DNA of 64,000 nt from assembly GCA_025267735.1 (NCBI GenBank), contig CM046296.1, forward strand, positions 22,966,464-23,030,463, given 5' to 3'. Position numbers and translations under genes: made by a program. The stretch is from Mactra quadrangularis. Lineage: Eukaryota; Mollusca; Bivalvia; Venerida; Mactridae. Every line of letters begins with the position of its first letter. Within the stretch, counting starts at the first letter, position 1. Shown in pieces: positions 12,511-25,100 of the stretch. Under the pieces are notes generated by a model. The model made no database searches and was not told where the DNA came from. It saw only the letters and a program-made list of their open reading frames with translations.

Positions 12511-12718
12511 CAGGCCTTTTTTTCCTTATGTAACAGAGACCGTTAACAGGCGCCTTCCCCTTTTGAAATTTATTTAAAATCATGCAGTTTTCCCCAAGTT
12601 TGGAATTTACCTTGGGTATTTTGTTCCCCTTTCAATAAAACTGCGATAAAATTTCCCCAAATGTTCTATATATAAAAAGGCCCCAGGCCCCTTCCCCAAG
12701 TACTAAAAAAAAGCTCTG
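12511..12718. mobile_element. About 205-bp MITE, family A copy 1
   Basis: Starts CAGGCCTTTTTTTCCTTA and ends AAAAAAAAGCTCTG, so the termini are short inverted repeats. The interior (GGCGCCTTCCCCTTTTGAAA, GCGATAAAATTTCCCCAAAT) matches 35772-35976 (reverse) and 49368-49576 (same orientation). AATAT on both sides may be part of a target duplication. It has no coding capacity. Confidence 0.8.
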
Positions 12719-13196
12719 AATATTAATCAGTATTTAGCCCAAAAATTAGAAAATTAGAAAAATCTTATTATAACAGGTCACCTTGTAGCCATTTTTACAG
12801 CCATATTTGTCACTCTATTGCTGCACGCCACTCAAATGTAACCGGCTATTCAGCGTACACCAGCTAATAATTTTGGCTTAATCCCGGAACAAATACAGTG
12901 ATTTGCCGGTGCCCATATAGGAATCGGCATACGCCGAATTGAGCCGCTCTGGCAAATCAAGTCAGCTCAATATGAAAGTTAATTGAGGGCAAGTTCAATA
13001 TTGTTTACAAATACACATACATATTTATTCACATGACATTCAGAATGTTACCAGACTCTTGTTTTCTTTAAATTCTTGCAGCAGCCATATAATAAGAAAA
13101 GATTCAAAAAGAGCATAATGTTCAATGTGAGCATGACTGTTCAATTCAATATTTGTGCTGAGGATTTGAAGCCAAACTAATACAATTACATAATAC

Positions 13197-14144
13197 AGTC
13201 CAACCTGTGAACAACGGCCGGCCAAGGGAAAAGAGAAAAGTGGCCTTTGTTCACAGGTGGCCTTTGTTCGGAGGGAGGAACGAACGGGCCATGTTTAGTC
13301 AGACTTGGGAGACAGTGTTCATAATTAACATGAATTAATAATCAAAAATTAAAAATGAGTTTATTTTCAACCTTAATTCATTATTCACGTTATCATTATT
13401 GAAATTGTGACTATAAATGAATAAAACAAAACTTTGAATAAAGAATGACTGAAACAAAGAAGTCAGTGATTTTTTGTTTGCAGCTACATTTCATGCTATG
13501 CCCTCAACATTAACAAATGCACTTTACAAATTCTCATTACTCTGACATTTTGTATAGCATTTCTATCTTATCCCAATTGTCAATTTACCTGTATACAGCG
13601 GTCACAGTTGAACGAATTTAGGGATTAACAGCGTGTCACAAACATTTATCTAACTGCCGTACGTGTGAAAAACAAACCTAGTGGAGTCTCCAAACATTCA
13701 AACTAATTAACAAAGTGTCATCACATGACGTAATTTACTCCCGATTTACAAATAAATTTAACAATAAAAGGATACATTATCATATTTTTATAATAAGGTG
13801 ATGAGAAAATTATCTACAGCTCGATAATAACTAATAAAATTGTACTCGAGATGGTTTGTTTACGAAAATACAGAAAAAAACGGATTACGGGTTTTTAGCT
13901 TAACTTTAACAAAAATGGCGGCCTGCTTTCGAAATCGCCTTTATACAAAAGACTATTTTCAAACAATCGTCTGGCACAGTTCTAAAATGGCCGCGGGGAT
14001 GGTTTTGACTGGCCGCTGGTCGCAGTCGACAGGTGGCCGTTATTCACGGCCTTTTTAAGAGCGTTTTGGTCGTGGGGAAATCGGAATGGCCGCTGTCCGC
14101 AGGTGACCGCTATTCGGAGGTGGCCGTTAGCACAAGTTGGACTG
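13197..14144. mobile_element. Pogo/Tigger-like non-autonomous DNA transposon with TA duplication
   Basis: The left end CAGTCCAACCTGTGAACAAC at 13197 matches the inverted right end (CAGTCCAACTTGTGCTAACG) at 14144. TA flanks each side, and subterminal GTGGCC-rich repeats are present. The end pattern and TA target fit the pogo/Tigger branch of Tc1/mariner. No transposase is found: open frames at 13840-14221 lie in the repeat-rich right end. Confidence 0.75.
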
Positions 14145-14265
14145 TACATAGAGGTACAGGGCTGGATCCATATGGGTCTTTAGTTGGGGGGAGCACTAGT
14201 GCAGTGAGTACCTTTCCCTAGGTTGAAAAGAAAATTGTATTTTTTGCATGTCAAAGGTGCAAATA

Positions 14266-14645
14266 CAGTACCCACCAAAAGTTTCAGTTTGGAGACAAAG
14301 GAAATTAAATAAAATGTCACTGAAAGTTTTTCGTAGAACTATTATTTTCATTACATTTAGTATGGTTGTTGATAAAATGAAAACAAATTTTGAGAAAGTG
14401 TCCCATTAAAAGATTAACCATCTGATTATCCTAAAGCTTCCAAGACTAAGTTCAAAATTATTCTTTTTTACAACATACTTTTTAAGCTAATTTGGTAGTC
14501 TCAACTTCAAATAGTACCATAACAAAAGAAATAAGCTGTACTCGTACTAATAACCATTACAAAATAAATGGTTATCTAATTATTTATAAATCCTATGCAG
14601 TAGGCTTACTAAGTAAAAATGTCTCCAAACTTTTGGTGGGTACTG
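14266..14645. mobile_element. Tc1/mariner-type MITE, 380 bp, TA duplication
   Basis: The ends CAGTACCCACCAAAAGTTT and, inverted, CAGTACCCACCAAAAGTTT are exact over at least 19 bases, with TA on both sides. The interior is AT-rich and non-coding. The end sequence is closely related to the element at 44383-44992. Confidence 0.88.
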
Positions 14646-14649
14646 TACT

Positions 14650-15537
14650 TAGGACTTAACACAAAATTCAAATTCTTTAGTTTACTGTAAAAGAGTATAT
14701 AAGAGGTCTTCGCTAAATATTTTGGCCACAAAAATAATAGAATTAAAGGAAATACTCTCACTCAGTCCTTTCATAACCTCATAAGAATAGAAGTAAATTA
14801 TAGGTAGAAAAAAATAAATTTTTACATAACACATGTGCAAATCTGAAACCTTAAAACACACTTTAAAAGAATCAAATTAATTATAATAATTATCATGTTC
14901 TTAATACAAAAAAGACAGCGTGTCATGTTAAACTATATAAAGATGCAGGGTCATTTTTCTGGCAAAATCCAGTGATAATTAAAAATGTAAGTCCATTCAA
15001 TACATTTTCCCTTAAGCATAGTGCCAAACAAAAAGTCATAAGTAGGGGCAAAGATGGGATGGATTTGGAAGGGGTATCCCCTTCTCTTGTGGTAAATCAC
15101 AAATGATTACTATATATAGACTCATGTAACATCTAAGTAAAGTAAGTAATTAAACAGTTAACATACCATACAAGCTAATTCATCACTTCTAAATTATCAA
15201 TCTTTATTACAATATCTGAGTGTGGTGATGTTTCACAATGTCACAAGACTCTCATTGCCACAACTGTTACCATGGAAACACATCCGTGATTATACTCATA
15301 ATAAAACACAATCTGCAATTACACAATGTTATGACGTCATTTATCTTTAATACAATTGTTGTGAAGCAAAACAATCATAAAATGAGTAAATTGCACTGGG
15401 CCAGTTTTAAGATGATAGTATGGGCCCAGGTGAACTGATAATAAATGCTGGAATGATAATCTTGCTGCAGGCAGTACAGCAGTAAGATTGATTGCACTGT
15501 TGTTTCTGGTGTTCTGGTGTCACTTTTCACTATACAT
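14650..15537. other. No gene seen
   Basis: AT-rich and featureless, except that short open frames occur near 15238-15438 without splice or homology support. Confidence 0.4.
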
Positions 15538-16060
15538 TCAGGGGCGGATACAGAGTAGGGCTGCCTGGGGGCTGGCAGACCCAAATTGGGGTGGGAACGA
15601 GAGAGGTGTCCCCTCCCGTTTGTGGGGTACAGAGGGACTCCCCCGGAAATTTCGAAAAATGAAGGCCTAAATTGTGCTTTCTGGTGCATATTTGGCTGTT
15701 TTTGTTGCATCCATAATAGCACAGATTTACCCTTATACTTGTGAATCCCGCATTTTTATGTGTCTTGTCCCCTTCATAATGGCCACACAGGGCTTGAAAT
15801 TGGTATTTTTAATTGGATTTAGTGAAAATCACTTGAGGAAAGTCGTAAAAAACGAAACCCTATTTCTCAGGCCCCACCCCCATCAAAAGAAGTTTAGAGG
15901 GTCACATTGGAGGATGTTGCCCTTTGTAGCTGGAGTTTAAATGGAGAGCAGCGCCCCTCATTGCCAGAAGATGGGGTCACTGAGTGCAGAAAATTGGCCC
16001 AAAATGCTGATAAGGAAACATGTTTTCAGTGTCTGAGAAGTACCGGTACTTGAGACCTTA
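15538..16060. mobile_element. GC-richer hAT-like element fragment
   Basis: Begins TTCAGGGGCGGATACAGAG and continues through blocks rich in CCCCCTCC/GGGG and GAAATTTCGAAAAATGAAGG. The CAGGGGCGGATnCAG start resembles the ends of the element at 20415-20746. I could not define the matching second end, so boundaries are approximate and it may be truncated. Confidence 0.4.
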
Positions 16061-17239
16061 TTTTTGGAAAATATCAACAAATTAGAAACACTATGTCTCT
16101 GATTCTAGGAGATCCAGCTGATCAAAAAATTACATCAATATTGATTTTAAAGACACAACTTATCATAAATTTTGACACAAGTATTGCATGCTTTTTCGTG
16201 GCTAGATATAATGGTAGAATTTCAGTATGTCACGGTGAATGGATATAATTATTGAGGCCCTGCAATGAGTGCATGAATCTAGTTCAAATGTAGCGTTTAT
16301 ATAAATGAATCTTTGTATCAAACAGCAAAAAACTGACATGTCCCAAATGGACTACATTTTTGCTGTTTTAAGTTTAAGTTAAAATCTTTTTTACAACTGA
16401 AGTGATTAAAGTCTGTCGACACAAATGACGAGACATTGAATGCCGACACCTGGGTGACAGTAATAAGCTCTCATTCTCTGTGAAAAGCCGGACTAAATGT
16501 TCTGTTTTCCCGAGTTGTATATAACGCCATATGTGACCCATGCGAGTCGTATATGGACGATAAAGAGGATTTGGTACACGAAGGCACTTGATCACAATAC
16601 TTCTGTGAAAGTTTGGTTGAAATCCATTGACCATTGAAAACGGAATTGTGAATAGAAAAATATTCTACACATGTCTTATAATTGATCAGCTACGAAGAGA
16701 ATGTCGTCTGCTCAATTAAATGTTGTCTGCTTAATTTAATATTTTATCCATTGTTTAAATGGTGGACATATTGTCTGAATGACAAACAGTTTGGAACCAG
16801 ATGCCGCAAAAACAATTTACTTGCTCAATTTTGACAGAAATATTCATAGATCGATAATAGTAACATTATCAATATACCTATGCGTGGGCCTAAATTTATT
16901 TCACTTGCTAGCAAACACGAAAAAATTCATGAAACATGTAATACTTGAAATTTTCACCTTTATAATGATGTAACCACTATACTACAATTTTCCTTTGATG
17001 TCCAAGATTTATAAGTTGTGTCTTTAACTATGTGTGCAACACAGTATTGCAGTCAATCAAAAACATTGTTCCTATGGTCCAATCAGATAAGCTAGTGACA
17101 TAGATCTTTATCTCTGATCAAGCGTGAACAACTTGTTGATTGATAATTACACTCTAAACAAAGCCCCTAGGCAAGAGATTAACAACACGGGATGATGGCA
17201 ATTAACTGCTTTGATAACAGACACACTACGGACCATAAA
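16061..17239. other. No gene seen; possible old repeat at 16350-16640
   Basis: The minus-strand frame at 16374-16634 is 86 codons but has no recognised motif. The sequence around it looks like interspersed repeat, which is an impression only. Confidence 0.35.
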
Positions 17240-17560
17240 TAGCATACCACATACCATCAACATCAGTTGACTTCTTTAAGTTCTCATACTTCCCCAGAAC
17301 TGTTGTTCAGTGGAATTCTCTGCCATCAAATGTAGTCAGTGCTGACACCATCCAAGGGTTTAAGTCAGGACTGGCTGCATTCATGATGCAGCACCCTTAA
17401 ACTAGTACAAACTCTCTTTTATCCAGTTTTTAACAATTACTAACCTCTCTTCCGCACATAGGGTATTTGTACATATTGTAGGCCTAAGGGCATTTTAAGA
17501 TCCTGTCTTTTTCATAAGAGAATAGGTTTTGCACTTTTTTATCACACTATCAGTACCCCC
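17240..17560 (+). pseudogene. Non-LTR retrotransposon (LINE) ORF2 C-terminus relic, 5'-truncated
   Basis: The frame from about 17269 to the stop at 17398 translates to a stretch with FPRTVVQWNSLPSNVVSA and then FKSGLAAFMM before the stop. This is the FPRTxxxWNxLPxxVVxAxxxxxFKxxL signature found at the end of reverse-transcriptase ORFs of CR1/jockey-like LINEs. Upstream, the frame is broken by a stop near 17237, and no polymerase core is present. The downstream 160 bp is probably 3' untranslated region of the same element. It is a dead 5'-truncated insertion. Confidence 0.75.
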
Positions 17561-18159
17561 TTGGTGGATTGAATAGCTGAGGGGCCTGGTAGCTTACTTT
17601 TAACTAACACCCCACGCATGGCCATAATAGTCAATAATGACTGATAGCCATTATCGGAGAAGATAAATGCATTATCAGAATATCAGTCCAGCGGGAAAAC
17701 GTATCTCTGAGCTGAGATGGGAGGCTGCAGCCCTGCTACCCAGGGCTAAATCCGCGGCTGACATTCATTGTTATAGTTCAATTTACAACTAAAACAACAT
17801 TTCATTCAATGACACAAATTCATTATCAATAAACATATTGCAATTTCTACACAGCTTATGAAGATCTTAGACAAAATTGTAAAACAATCAAATGGGTATG
17901 GAACCCCCTTCCTCTTTGCTGGATGGCAATGAGCAGGTCCAACTAAGTCACCTGGTAGCCATGGTAAAGATCAAGTCAAGTCCTACTAAATATTGCCAGT
18001 CATCGAAAGACATAAAAAGACACACAAAGACAGTGAATATAAACACAAAGACACGTTTTATGTTGTATTATAAAAATTAATGTTTTTATAACACATTTTA
18101 AAATAAGTTTAAATTATATCAACATACTTTATGCAATTATTCGATGGTTATGTTAAGAG

Positions 18160-18375
18160 TCAGACCAGCGAAAGTGACTATCGTACGGATCAAGTCTGTC
18201 CCTCTTTCTATCTGGATCAAGATGAGTACACTGCAGTAATCTTTAGGCATGTGCACGCTATTTTCTGTTACTTTATATATTATATTCATATGTTTGTTTA
18301 TACCATCATTCTTTGTTCTCATGTATTACATTGTAATTTGAGAAAATAAAGTTCTGTTCTGTTCTGTTCTGTTCT
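18160..18375 (+). repeat. Probable LINE 3' end with (GTTCT)n tail
   Basis: This stretch ends GAGAAAATAAAGTTCTGTTC and then four to five repeats of GTTCT. An AATAAA-like site followed by a short tandem tail is how some LINE 3' ends finish. A short frame covers 18131-18349 but has no recognised domain. It is separated from the RT relic at 17240 by about 600 bp, so it may be a different insertion. Confidence 0.45.
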
Positions 18376-18987
18376 GTACCCAGCGAGAGAACGAGTTACA
18401 GTGGCACTGATAAAAGGATGAGATTACACGGTATGGTAAAAATACGATTATATACAGATATTTAAGATAAATGAGGTATAAAAGAGGAAAACTCACCAAA
18501 ATTCCATAAACATAACAACAACACAAGCACTTTTTAGTTGAATCAACCACGCTTCAGCCTAATCAAAGCATTCGCCATCTTGGGCAACGTGAGCGACAAC
18601 GATCCATCCAATCACATTAAGTCTTATAAACCACGTGATTACTCAGGAATGTAAAACACGGGTTTTGTGTTTTACCAATGAAAGATACCTTTACACATTA
18701 GACAACAAGAACTCGATGAAACTAGTCATGCATAGCCTGATTTTGTACACAAACGGTCATCATTCGGAATGATGCGGTCATATTCGATTATGTATATTTG
18801 ATTGTGCGTAGCGCACTCGGAAAGGGTCGACATTTTCCGTATATATTGGGCCAGTGTCGCTTTTGTGGCCTGAATTATTCGAATGAAATCTGTTATTTTC
18901 ATGAGGTGTAACAATTATGGTCCAAACTACTTCAAGCTTGACAAATATTAAACAATATTAGATCTAACAAGGTTCTATACAATTTAG
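18376..18987. other. No gene seen
   Basis: Short open frames on the minus strand (for example 18726-18914) have no supporting splice sites or motifs. Confidence 0.4.
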
Positions 18988-19530
18988 ATGGGCCATGTTT
19001 CAGGGCTGATATCTAGAGTTAAACCGATTTGGCCCGGTACTGGCGTATACCACGCGAGAGGTCTGACCTAGGACTATCACGTTGGCATAGTGGCTACCCA
19101 GGGAAAAGTCCATGGACTTGGACCACGGACCACTATTAAAGTCGGTATTCCGTGTATTCTGTATAAAATCAGCACTCCGTTAAATCTTTTTGGTCGGGTA
19201 CGAGTTTATATCGCGCGAGAGATCTGACCTGAAGCTCTCACGTGATTATAGTGGCTACCCTGGGAAAATCATGTGGACTTGGACCAGTAAATGTTGGTAC
19301 TCAAATGAGCCATCTTTCAGGGTTGATATCTCGCTTAAGCCTATTTGGCCGGGTATGAGCTTACACCACGCGAAAGGTCTGGCATTGGGCTATCACGTGA
19401 TCGTTGTTGATCCCTAGTAAAAATGTGTGGGCTTCTGCCAGAGCTAGATCACTAAATGTTGATTCTTACCATTTTTATAGACATGGGTAGTGCTCCCCGC
19501 TGATATCTCGCTTTGAATCAGTATATTTTG
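18988..19530. repeat. Tandem repeat of about 160-bp units, three to four diverged copies
   Basis: Blocks TTTCAGGGCTGATATCTAGA near 19000, TTTTGGTCGGGTACGAGTTT near 19187 and TTTCAGGGTTGATATCTCGC near 19316 mark repeat starts. Each is followed by CACGCGAGAGGTCTGACCT-like and CTATCACGTGAT-like blocks and GGACTTGGACC. It is GC-richer than its surroundings. The frame at 19190-19417 is a by-product. Confidence 0.7.
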
Positions 19531-19616
19531 GTTCGATTTTTTTAAGTTAAAAAAACGGGAGAGACCCGCTTATATTTTAGTCTTATTTGTACATCAATTC
19601 AAACAATAATTTGTAA

Positions 19617-19845
19617 ATTTCCCACCTACTCACTGTTCCTGGAAATGCTTCATCTTGGATTTAGCTGTTAACCAACTACTAGGCGCATACTTCCGTCAGT
19701 GACTACATGATTTAGAATCAGTGGAAGGGAGAATATAGCCGTAGAAATGATTTCATGACATTTTGAAGCTCCACGAAAGTATGCCCCTCCCTGAAATCGA
19801 AACTACGACCCCTCGATAACTGCCGACTTAGCTAGCCGGGCGGGC
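19617..19845 (-). repeat. tRNA-derived SINE fragment, minus orientation
   Basis: Matches the body of the family at 9843-10155 (GGATTTAGCTGTTAACCAAC, GTCAGTGACTACATGA, CGACCCCTCGATAACTG) and ends on the tRNA side with GCTAGCCGGGCGGGCTA near 19845. It lacks the 3' tail. Confidence 0.8.
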
Positions 19846-20414
19846 TAATTCCTGATATAAGAGACAAAAATTGTATGTTGTGTTCGTTTTCTTTCGAAGT
19901 AGTTTTGTTTAAATTGTAATCTTTGAAGTGCATGTATATATGAACAATATAGTAATCGACCTATTCCACATAGGTGTCAGGTCAAGGAAACCACAAGTAC
20001 AATGTTGAGACAACCTACTTCTTGGCAACTGTTCGGCAAATAAGTATCTATTCTAACATGAATCATGTTTGGGAATTTGACAAACAAAGACTCAAATAAT
20101 AAGGCTCAAAAATAACTTTTTCAGGGATGAAAAGTCATATCCTAGGGTCTGCCTAACCATGGTTATATAATGTACTTTAAACGCAAATCAACATAATTAT
20201 ATATCTTTATGAATTTACATTTTAGGCAACCCATAGTAGGCCTAAATATATTAAAAGTCAAGTTAAATCTCTATTTTGAAATAAATTCTATTTCCGAAGT
20301 ATGAGATCAATTGTCTCAAGTTATAACTTTAAATGAACATGTATATAAAAACAAACATACAGGAGTCATCTATTGATATCAAATTAAGGTACGTAACAAA
20401 CTAACAATATGTGT
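19846..20414. other. No gene seen
   Basis: AT-rich, with no open frame or repeat boundary recognised. Confidence 0.4.
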
Positions 20415-20746
20415 CATAGGCGGATCCAGGCGGGGCGGACCCGGCGTACGCCCGGTATCATGAAATATGATATTTATAAGAAATATATATATATACATGT
20501 CAAAATATTTTCGCACGCTACGTGTGCATCATAGCATACATCATAAAACAATTCTTTTCATTATCGTAAAGTTTTTAACATGATTCAGCGGCTTTTAGAA
20601 AGTTACATGAAATAATTATCTAGATTTGCCAAGGCCCATTCGAGGCCCTTGTGGCCCCTTAGAACCCCATTCTGCTTATTCACTTCACGCCCCCTCTAAC
20701 TAGAATTGCCCGCCCCCTCGAACCAGAAATCCTGGATCCGCCTATG
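20415..20746. mobile_element. Inverted-repeat MITE (hAT-like ends), about 330 bp
   Basis: Exact 16-bp inverted ends CATAGGCGGATCCAGG at 20415 and 20746. Both termini are GC-rich next to an AT-rich middle. A TGTGT is present on both flanks, but a clean 8-bp target duplication could not be aligned, so class assignment rests on end sequence only. Confidence 0.75.
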
Positions 20747-21119
20747 TGTGTTGTGTTATTCATCTCATAATTTAATGATTGTGGCTAGAATAAAAAAATC
20801 TGACAGTTTGCTGATGGCAATAATTCGAATTATAGTTTTTAGAAACAGAATGAGACGAGCATTTTAGAGCACATTTTCATCTGATGCGGCTGTGTGTCAT
20901 TGAATGACTATCGCCATTACTTTCCGCAGAAATAGAAGTCTGTGCCGCGAAGTAAACATGCTGATATAGATTTCCTTTTCATACGTACAGTAGTTGCAAT
21001 TTAGTGTTACCGTTTCATTACTGAAAGTAGAAAAATGAAAACTAAAAAGTGTAAATTTTGTCTGTTTTAAGACAAATATATTGTAATATAAATGTGAAGC
21101 TGACCAGAAACAAACTCTT
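20747..21119. promoter_or_regulatory. Upstream region of TMEM60
   Basis: About 370 bp between a transposon end and the TMEM60 start codon, expected to hold its promoter and 5' untranslated sequence. I see no TATA box at a convincing position. The start codon context is ACTCTTATGG. Confidence 0.3.
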
Positions 21120-21530
21120 ATGGCTTTTCTTCACAAGATAATGTTCGCATGGTTTATGGTTTTAGTGTTTTTGATATTATTGGTGGTAAAATTAGATGGA
21201 CGAATTGACGGATGGGACTGGTTCATTATTTTTATTCCTATGTGGATACTAGACTCAGTTGTTGCTGTTTATTGTATAATTAACATGATTTTACACTGTA
21301 GAAATAAATGGGGACACAGTCTACGTCGTGAATCAAGCTTTAAACGTAAATTGTGGAGTCTGGCTGGTGTTATATTGAAGATAGTTTTCCAAGTTTTGTT
21401 GTGCCTTCGATTGCAGTATGTTCAGGACATGAGTCTATACCTTGTGTTCTCACCTCTTTGGCTCTTTAATGGTGGATGTATTTTAGAAGTTGCTATGAGT
21501 TTGATAAAACTGGCAAAACGTTCAATATAA
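21120..21530 (+). CDS. TMEM60: Transmembrane protein 60
   Basis: A 136-residue protein in one uninterrupted exon. It aligns along its length with my recollection of vertebrate TMEM60 (about 133 residues): a hydrophobic N-terminus ending LVVKLDGRIDG, then WDWFIIFIPMWILD. These correspond to the family's LVLKLD and W-N-WFLIFIPVWIFD blocks, and the F/S-PLW motif near residue 111 also fits. Four membrane segments are predicted at about 5-24, 33-58, 79-97 and 104-128, with a short basic loop (RRESSFKRK) between the second and third. TMEM60 is a small multi-pass membrane protein of unknown function. The start at 21120 is the first ATG and gives family length. The next gene begins 444 bp downstream on the same strand, and no clear AATAAA is seen between them. 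Confidence 0.93.
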   Translation: MAFLHKIMFAWFMVLVFLILLVVKLDGRIDGWDWFIIFIPMWILDSVVAVYCIINMILHCRNKWGHSLRRESSFKRKLWSLAGVILKIVFQVLLCLRLQYVQDMSLYLVFSPLWLFNGGCILEVAMSLIKLAKRSI

Positions 21531-21974
21531 ATGACTTTTTAATGTATTAGACCACTATCATTTGGTGCTCTTCTAATGTGTTTAACAAATTGATCTCTTG
21601 GACAGTGATAACAAGTCTTGTTAAAAAAATTGATTGACTAACGACTATTAACTATATTCATGTGTTTTTTTCATTTACTGATTTTTGTCTCGGAGTCTTG
21701 TGTTGTTAAAAATAACTTAGTTCATTAAGTGTTTGTGTATAATTGTATGCTGTCATTTCTGTGAAGAAAGTGATTATAAATCTTACTTCATTTTGTCTGT
21801 CAGTGTGAACTAGCTCTTAAATTAGTGTGAAACACATATGTGCTCCATAGACTATAGAGTATAGACATATTGAAATTTGTTTGTTTACTTTTGTATGCGA
21901 CTGTTGCTAGATTCTTGCATCATTGAAATTCAATTAAGTTTGTCTCAAGACTCAAAGTTTAAAATTTAGTGATC

Positions 21975-22100
21975 ATGGATATCGATGGAAAGAAGAAACG
22001 CACACCCATCATTGAAGATTCCAGTTCATCTGAGGAAGATGCATTTGAGAATGAGAAAGAGAATGCAGATGAGCAATTACAAACAACCTCGGCTTCTAAG
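21975..22100 (+). CDS. Acidic-protein gene, coding exon 1
   Basis: 42 codons from ATG to AAG followed by GTGCTT. The donor is weak at position +5, but it joins in phase 0 to exon 2. Residues 9-22 (RTPIIEDSSSSEED) are typical of CK2-phosphorylated acidic segments. Confidence 0.65.
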
Positions 22101-25100
22101 GTGCTTAGCTTGGAATACTATATATTTTTAAAACAAAATAACAAACGCTTAAGTCAGTGAAGACCATGTATTGAGCAAGCAAAGTTAAAAAAATTGATTT
22201 GGAAATGATGTACACTGTACATGAAATGCATTAATTATTTTTAGGTTGATAATTTAAAAATTAAAGGGGGATAACCATATCTTCAGTTTTGGTTGTGCTG
22301 TTGCCATAGAAACACGTCTTAGCTTCAAAAGATTTTAACTGCAGCATTTTAATATCTTTGCAATGGTGACAACAATGTCAATTTTACTTAATTGTATGTG
22401 GAGACGTTGCCTGTCTTGTGGAAGGGGAGGAGAGTACTGGTTCTAGACAAGGGTCCAGGAAAGCTACATGTAGGTTTAATAGTTGCTCTGGCTGCCTTAA
22501 ATTGTGTTGACATGGTGTTAAACACAGTATAAAGAATGTATATAATAAATAACTACAGACATCACATGACTGTAGATTGGATTGTAAAGTTTTTACTTTT
22601 AGTCTACAACTTCTGTTTTAACTTTCAACTCATTTCAATAAACATTTTTCAGGTTACACCAAGAAGTTCTGAAAGAATTCTGCAAAAAAGAAACAGAAAA
22701 TTTGCAATGCCTTCTAAAAGAGAACTTTGGGAGAAAATTACACCATCAAAATCACCTGGAAAAATTGATCAAATAAGACCAAAGAAACTAGTCAATAACT
22801 TTACGAAAGAGTATGCTCATTTCATTTTCGTTTATTATTTAACTGTATCTGTAAATATGTATAGGTGATGTTTTATAATACTGGTCATTGATTTGTAGAT
22901 GACAGAGCAAGCCTCTTGCTGTTTATAAAGTGGTTATTTTAGAATGATTCTAGAGACACAGAAAAAAGGGACGAGGGCATCAGAAGATTGATGATTCTAA
23001 GTACATAGTACTTATTTCTGCACAGGAAGGAGCATATAACAACAGAAAGGAGAGCAGAAAGACAGCATGCAGCATCATACTAATCTGCTTTAGAATTAAT
23101 ATTACTTGTTACTTAACTACAATCAATTACCTGGAAATTCAACAGTTTATTACTGGACCGAAGGGCCTGTGAAGATCCAAATTTTACAGGACCAAACCAA
23201 GTCTTAGTCTTACAGGACCAAAGACATACTTTGATGAATGAAAACTGTGTTGATGAGATCAATTTTTTGCCGAACATTCTGTCTTGTAAACTTGCAGATC
23301 TAAATAGACTTATCTTTTTTTACAGGATTTGTCTGTCGATCCCCTATGTTTTTCAGTGACTGTACAATGCACAGATGTATTTTCTTCTTTTGTACGTTGT
23401 AGGAATAGTCGATATAATTATGATCCCAATGAAACAAGTGGTGAAGAGTCAATGGAAGACTTCCTAGATGATGATGATGATGTTGATATGGATACATCAT
23501 CCGATGATAATGATGCTGCAGTATCTAAAAAGGTTTGTTTTTCTTAGTAATCTTTGTAGACAACATCAGGAGCTGAAATCTATAGTTTTTATCAACAAAA
23601 TCCATTTTGCTGGACTAAATGTCCAGTGGTGTTATAAGTGTCTTGTGAAGACTGGCACTGATGTTTAATTGCAAAAAAGGCACTTTAAGGAAAAACAAGT
23701 TCTTGTTCACAATCTAAAGATCTTTTCACTGTATTTAAGTAAATGTTTTATTTTGGTGTGCCAATCTAACAGTAGATTAGTCTAACTTTCAAAAACAGAG
23801 AGGAATACGAGGGATGATCCCGAAATAACCAGACTGGTAACCTGGAGACAAAAATATTTACGGCACATATATAAATTATACACCAAAAAAAGGGCAAACA
23901 CTCTTTGTTGAATAGGAGAAATATAACACACAAATCTTAATCCAGTCCGTAGCAAACTATTCTTTAATAACTATGGAAATGCTGAGGCGCCGCAGCTCAA
24001 ATTACATGACATTAGTCGGTTAGATTATGCTTTGCCGTGAACTAACAAAATAAATCAAAATGTTCATATTTCGCCAAAACGTAACTTTACACAGTAGCAA
24101 GGTTGTGTCAAATTTTGAAGAAATCAAGTAACAAGCATGTCGTCGTCTAATAAAGAGTATTTTTACGCGTTAGTACGATTTTATCAGCAAGAAGGAGAAT
24201 CTCCGACAGAAACGTTTAATACAATTTAACAATTGCCACATATGAACACTACACTAGTACACTAGTTTTTTAGTGGCTCAAATTGTTTTCAGATGAATGG
24301 AGCCGGCTTAATTTTGAGGTTCGGTCTTGTTAATTAAAAGATGCACAAACGACGTTAACGTCAAGCGTGCCTGGCGTTCTAGAAAAAGACGGAAGAGTGA
24401 CAATGCGCGGAGCTTTTTCATTCCAGTTAAGGAACAATTTAGAGATTTCATACACAAGAAATACACATGTCAAACGTGTGTTATATAGATAAAATTTAAA
24501 TATATCTAATGAAAAACAGTTTATCATTAGGGGATAAACTATACCTTCTTGTTGCATTAATGAAGTTGATGATGTCGTCATATAAAATTTGGCTTGCGCC
24601 GCAAGCGCTTACCCTGTGTTGTATTTTTTTGTATTGTGCTGGTAATATACCTAATAGAAATATGATTTTATAGCCTTTTACCGCTAAATAGATACTCTTT
24701 CTTGTGATGTATATTTTTAGTAAGTGCAGTAAAATTTGTTGCCGCTGCAGTTATTTCTGGATCATCCCTCGTACATTTAAATGTATTTAAATTATTCACT
24801 TATTATATAGAAAAAACAAGTGAGTAATACCTACTTTCTACTGAGCCACACATATTGAACAATTAATTTTGTTTTCATAATAAACACTTTGAACGTGCAC
24901 CTGAATATTGCAGCAGATCAATGTGTTTCCCCAATTAATGGATGAGTCCAAAATTAAAAGTACAAAAACATGCCCTGTTTACAAAATTTATTTATACTCT
25001 GATTACTATTGTTGATATTTCAGGATGTAAAGAAAACTCCAAGAATTAAAGGTCGACATAATAGACTGAGAACAATAAGTCAGCTTGAAGAATCTTCTTC

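Noticed and set aside
16374..16634. 86-codon minus-strand frame
   Set aside because: No domain or splice context recognised; probably in an old interspersed repeat.
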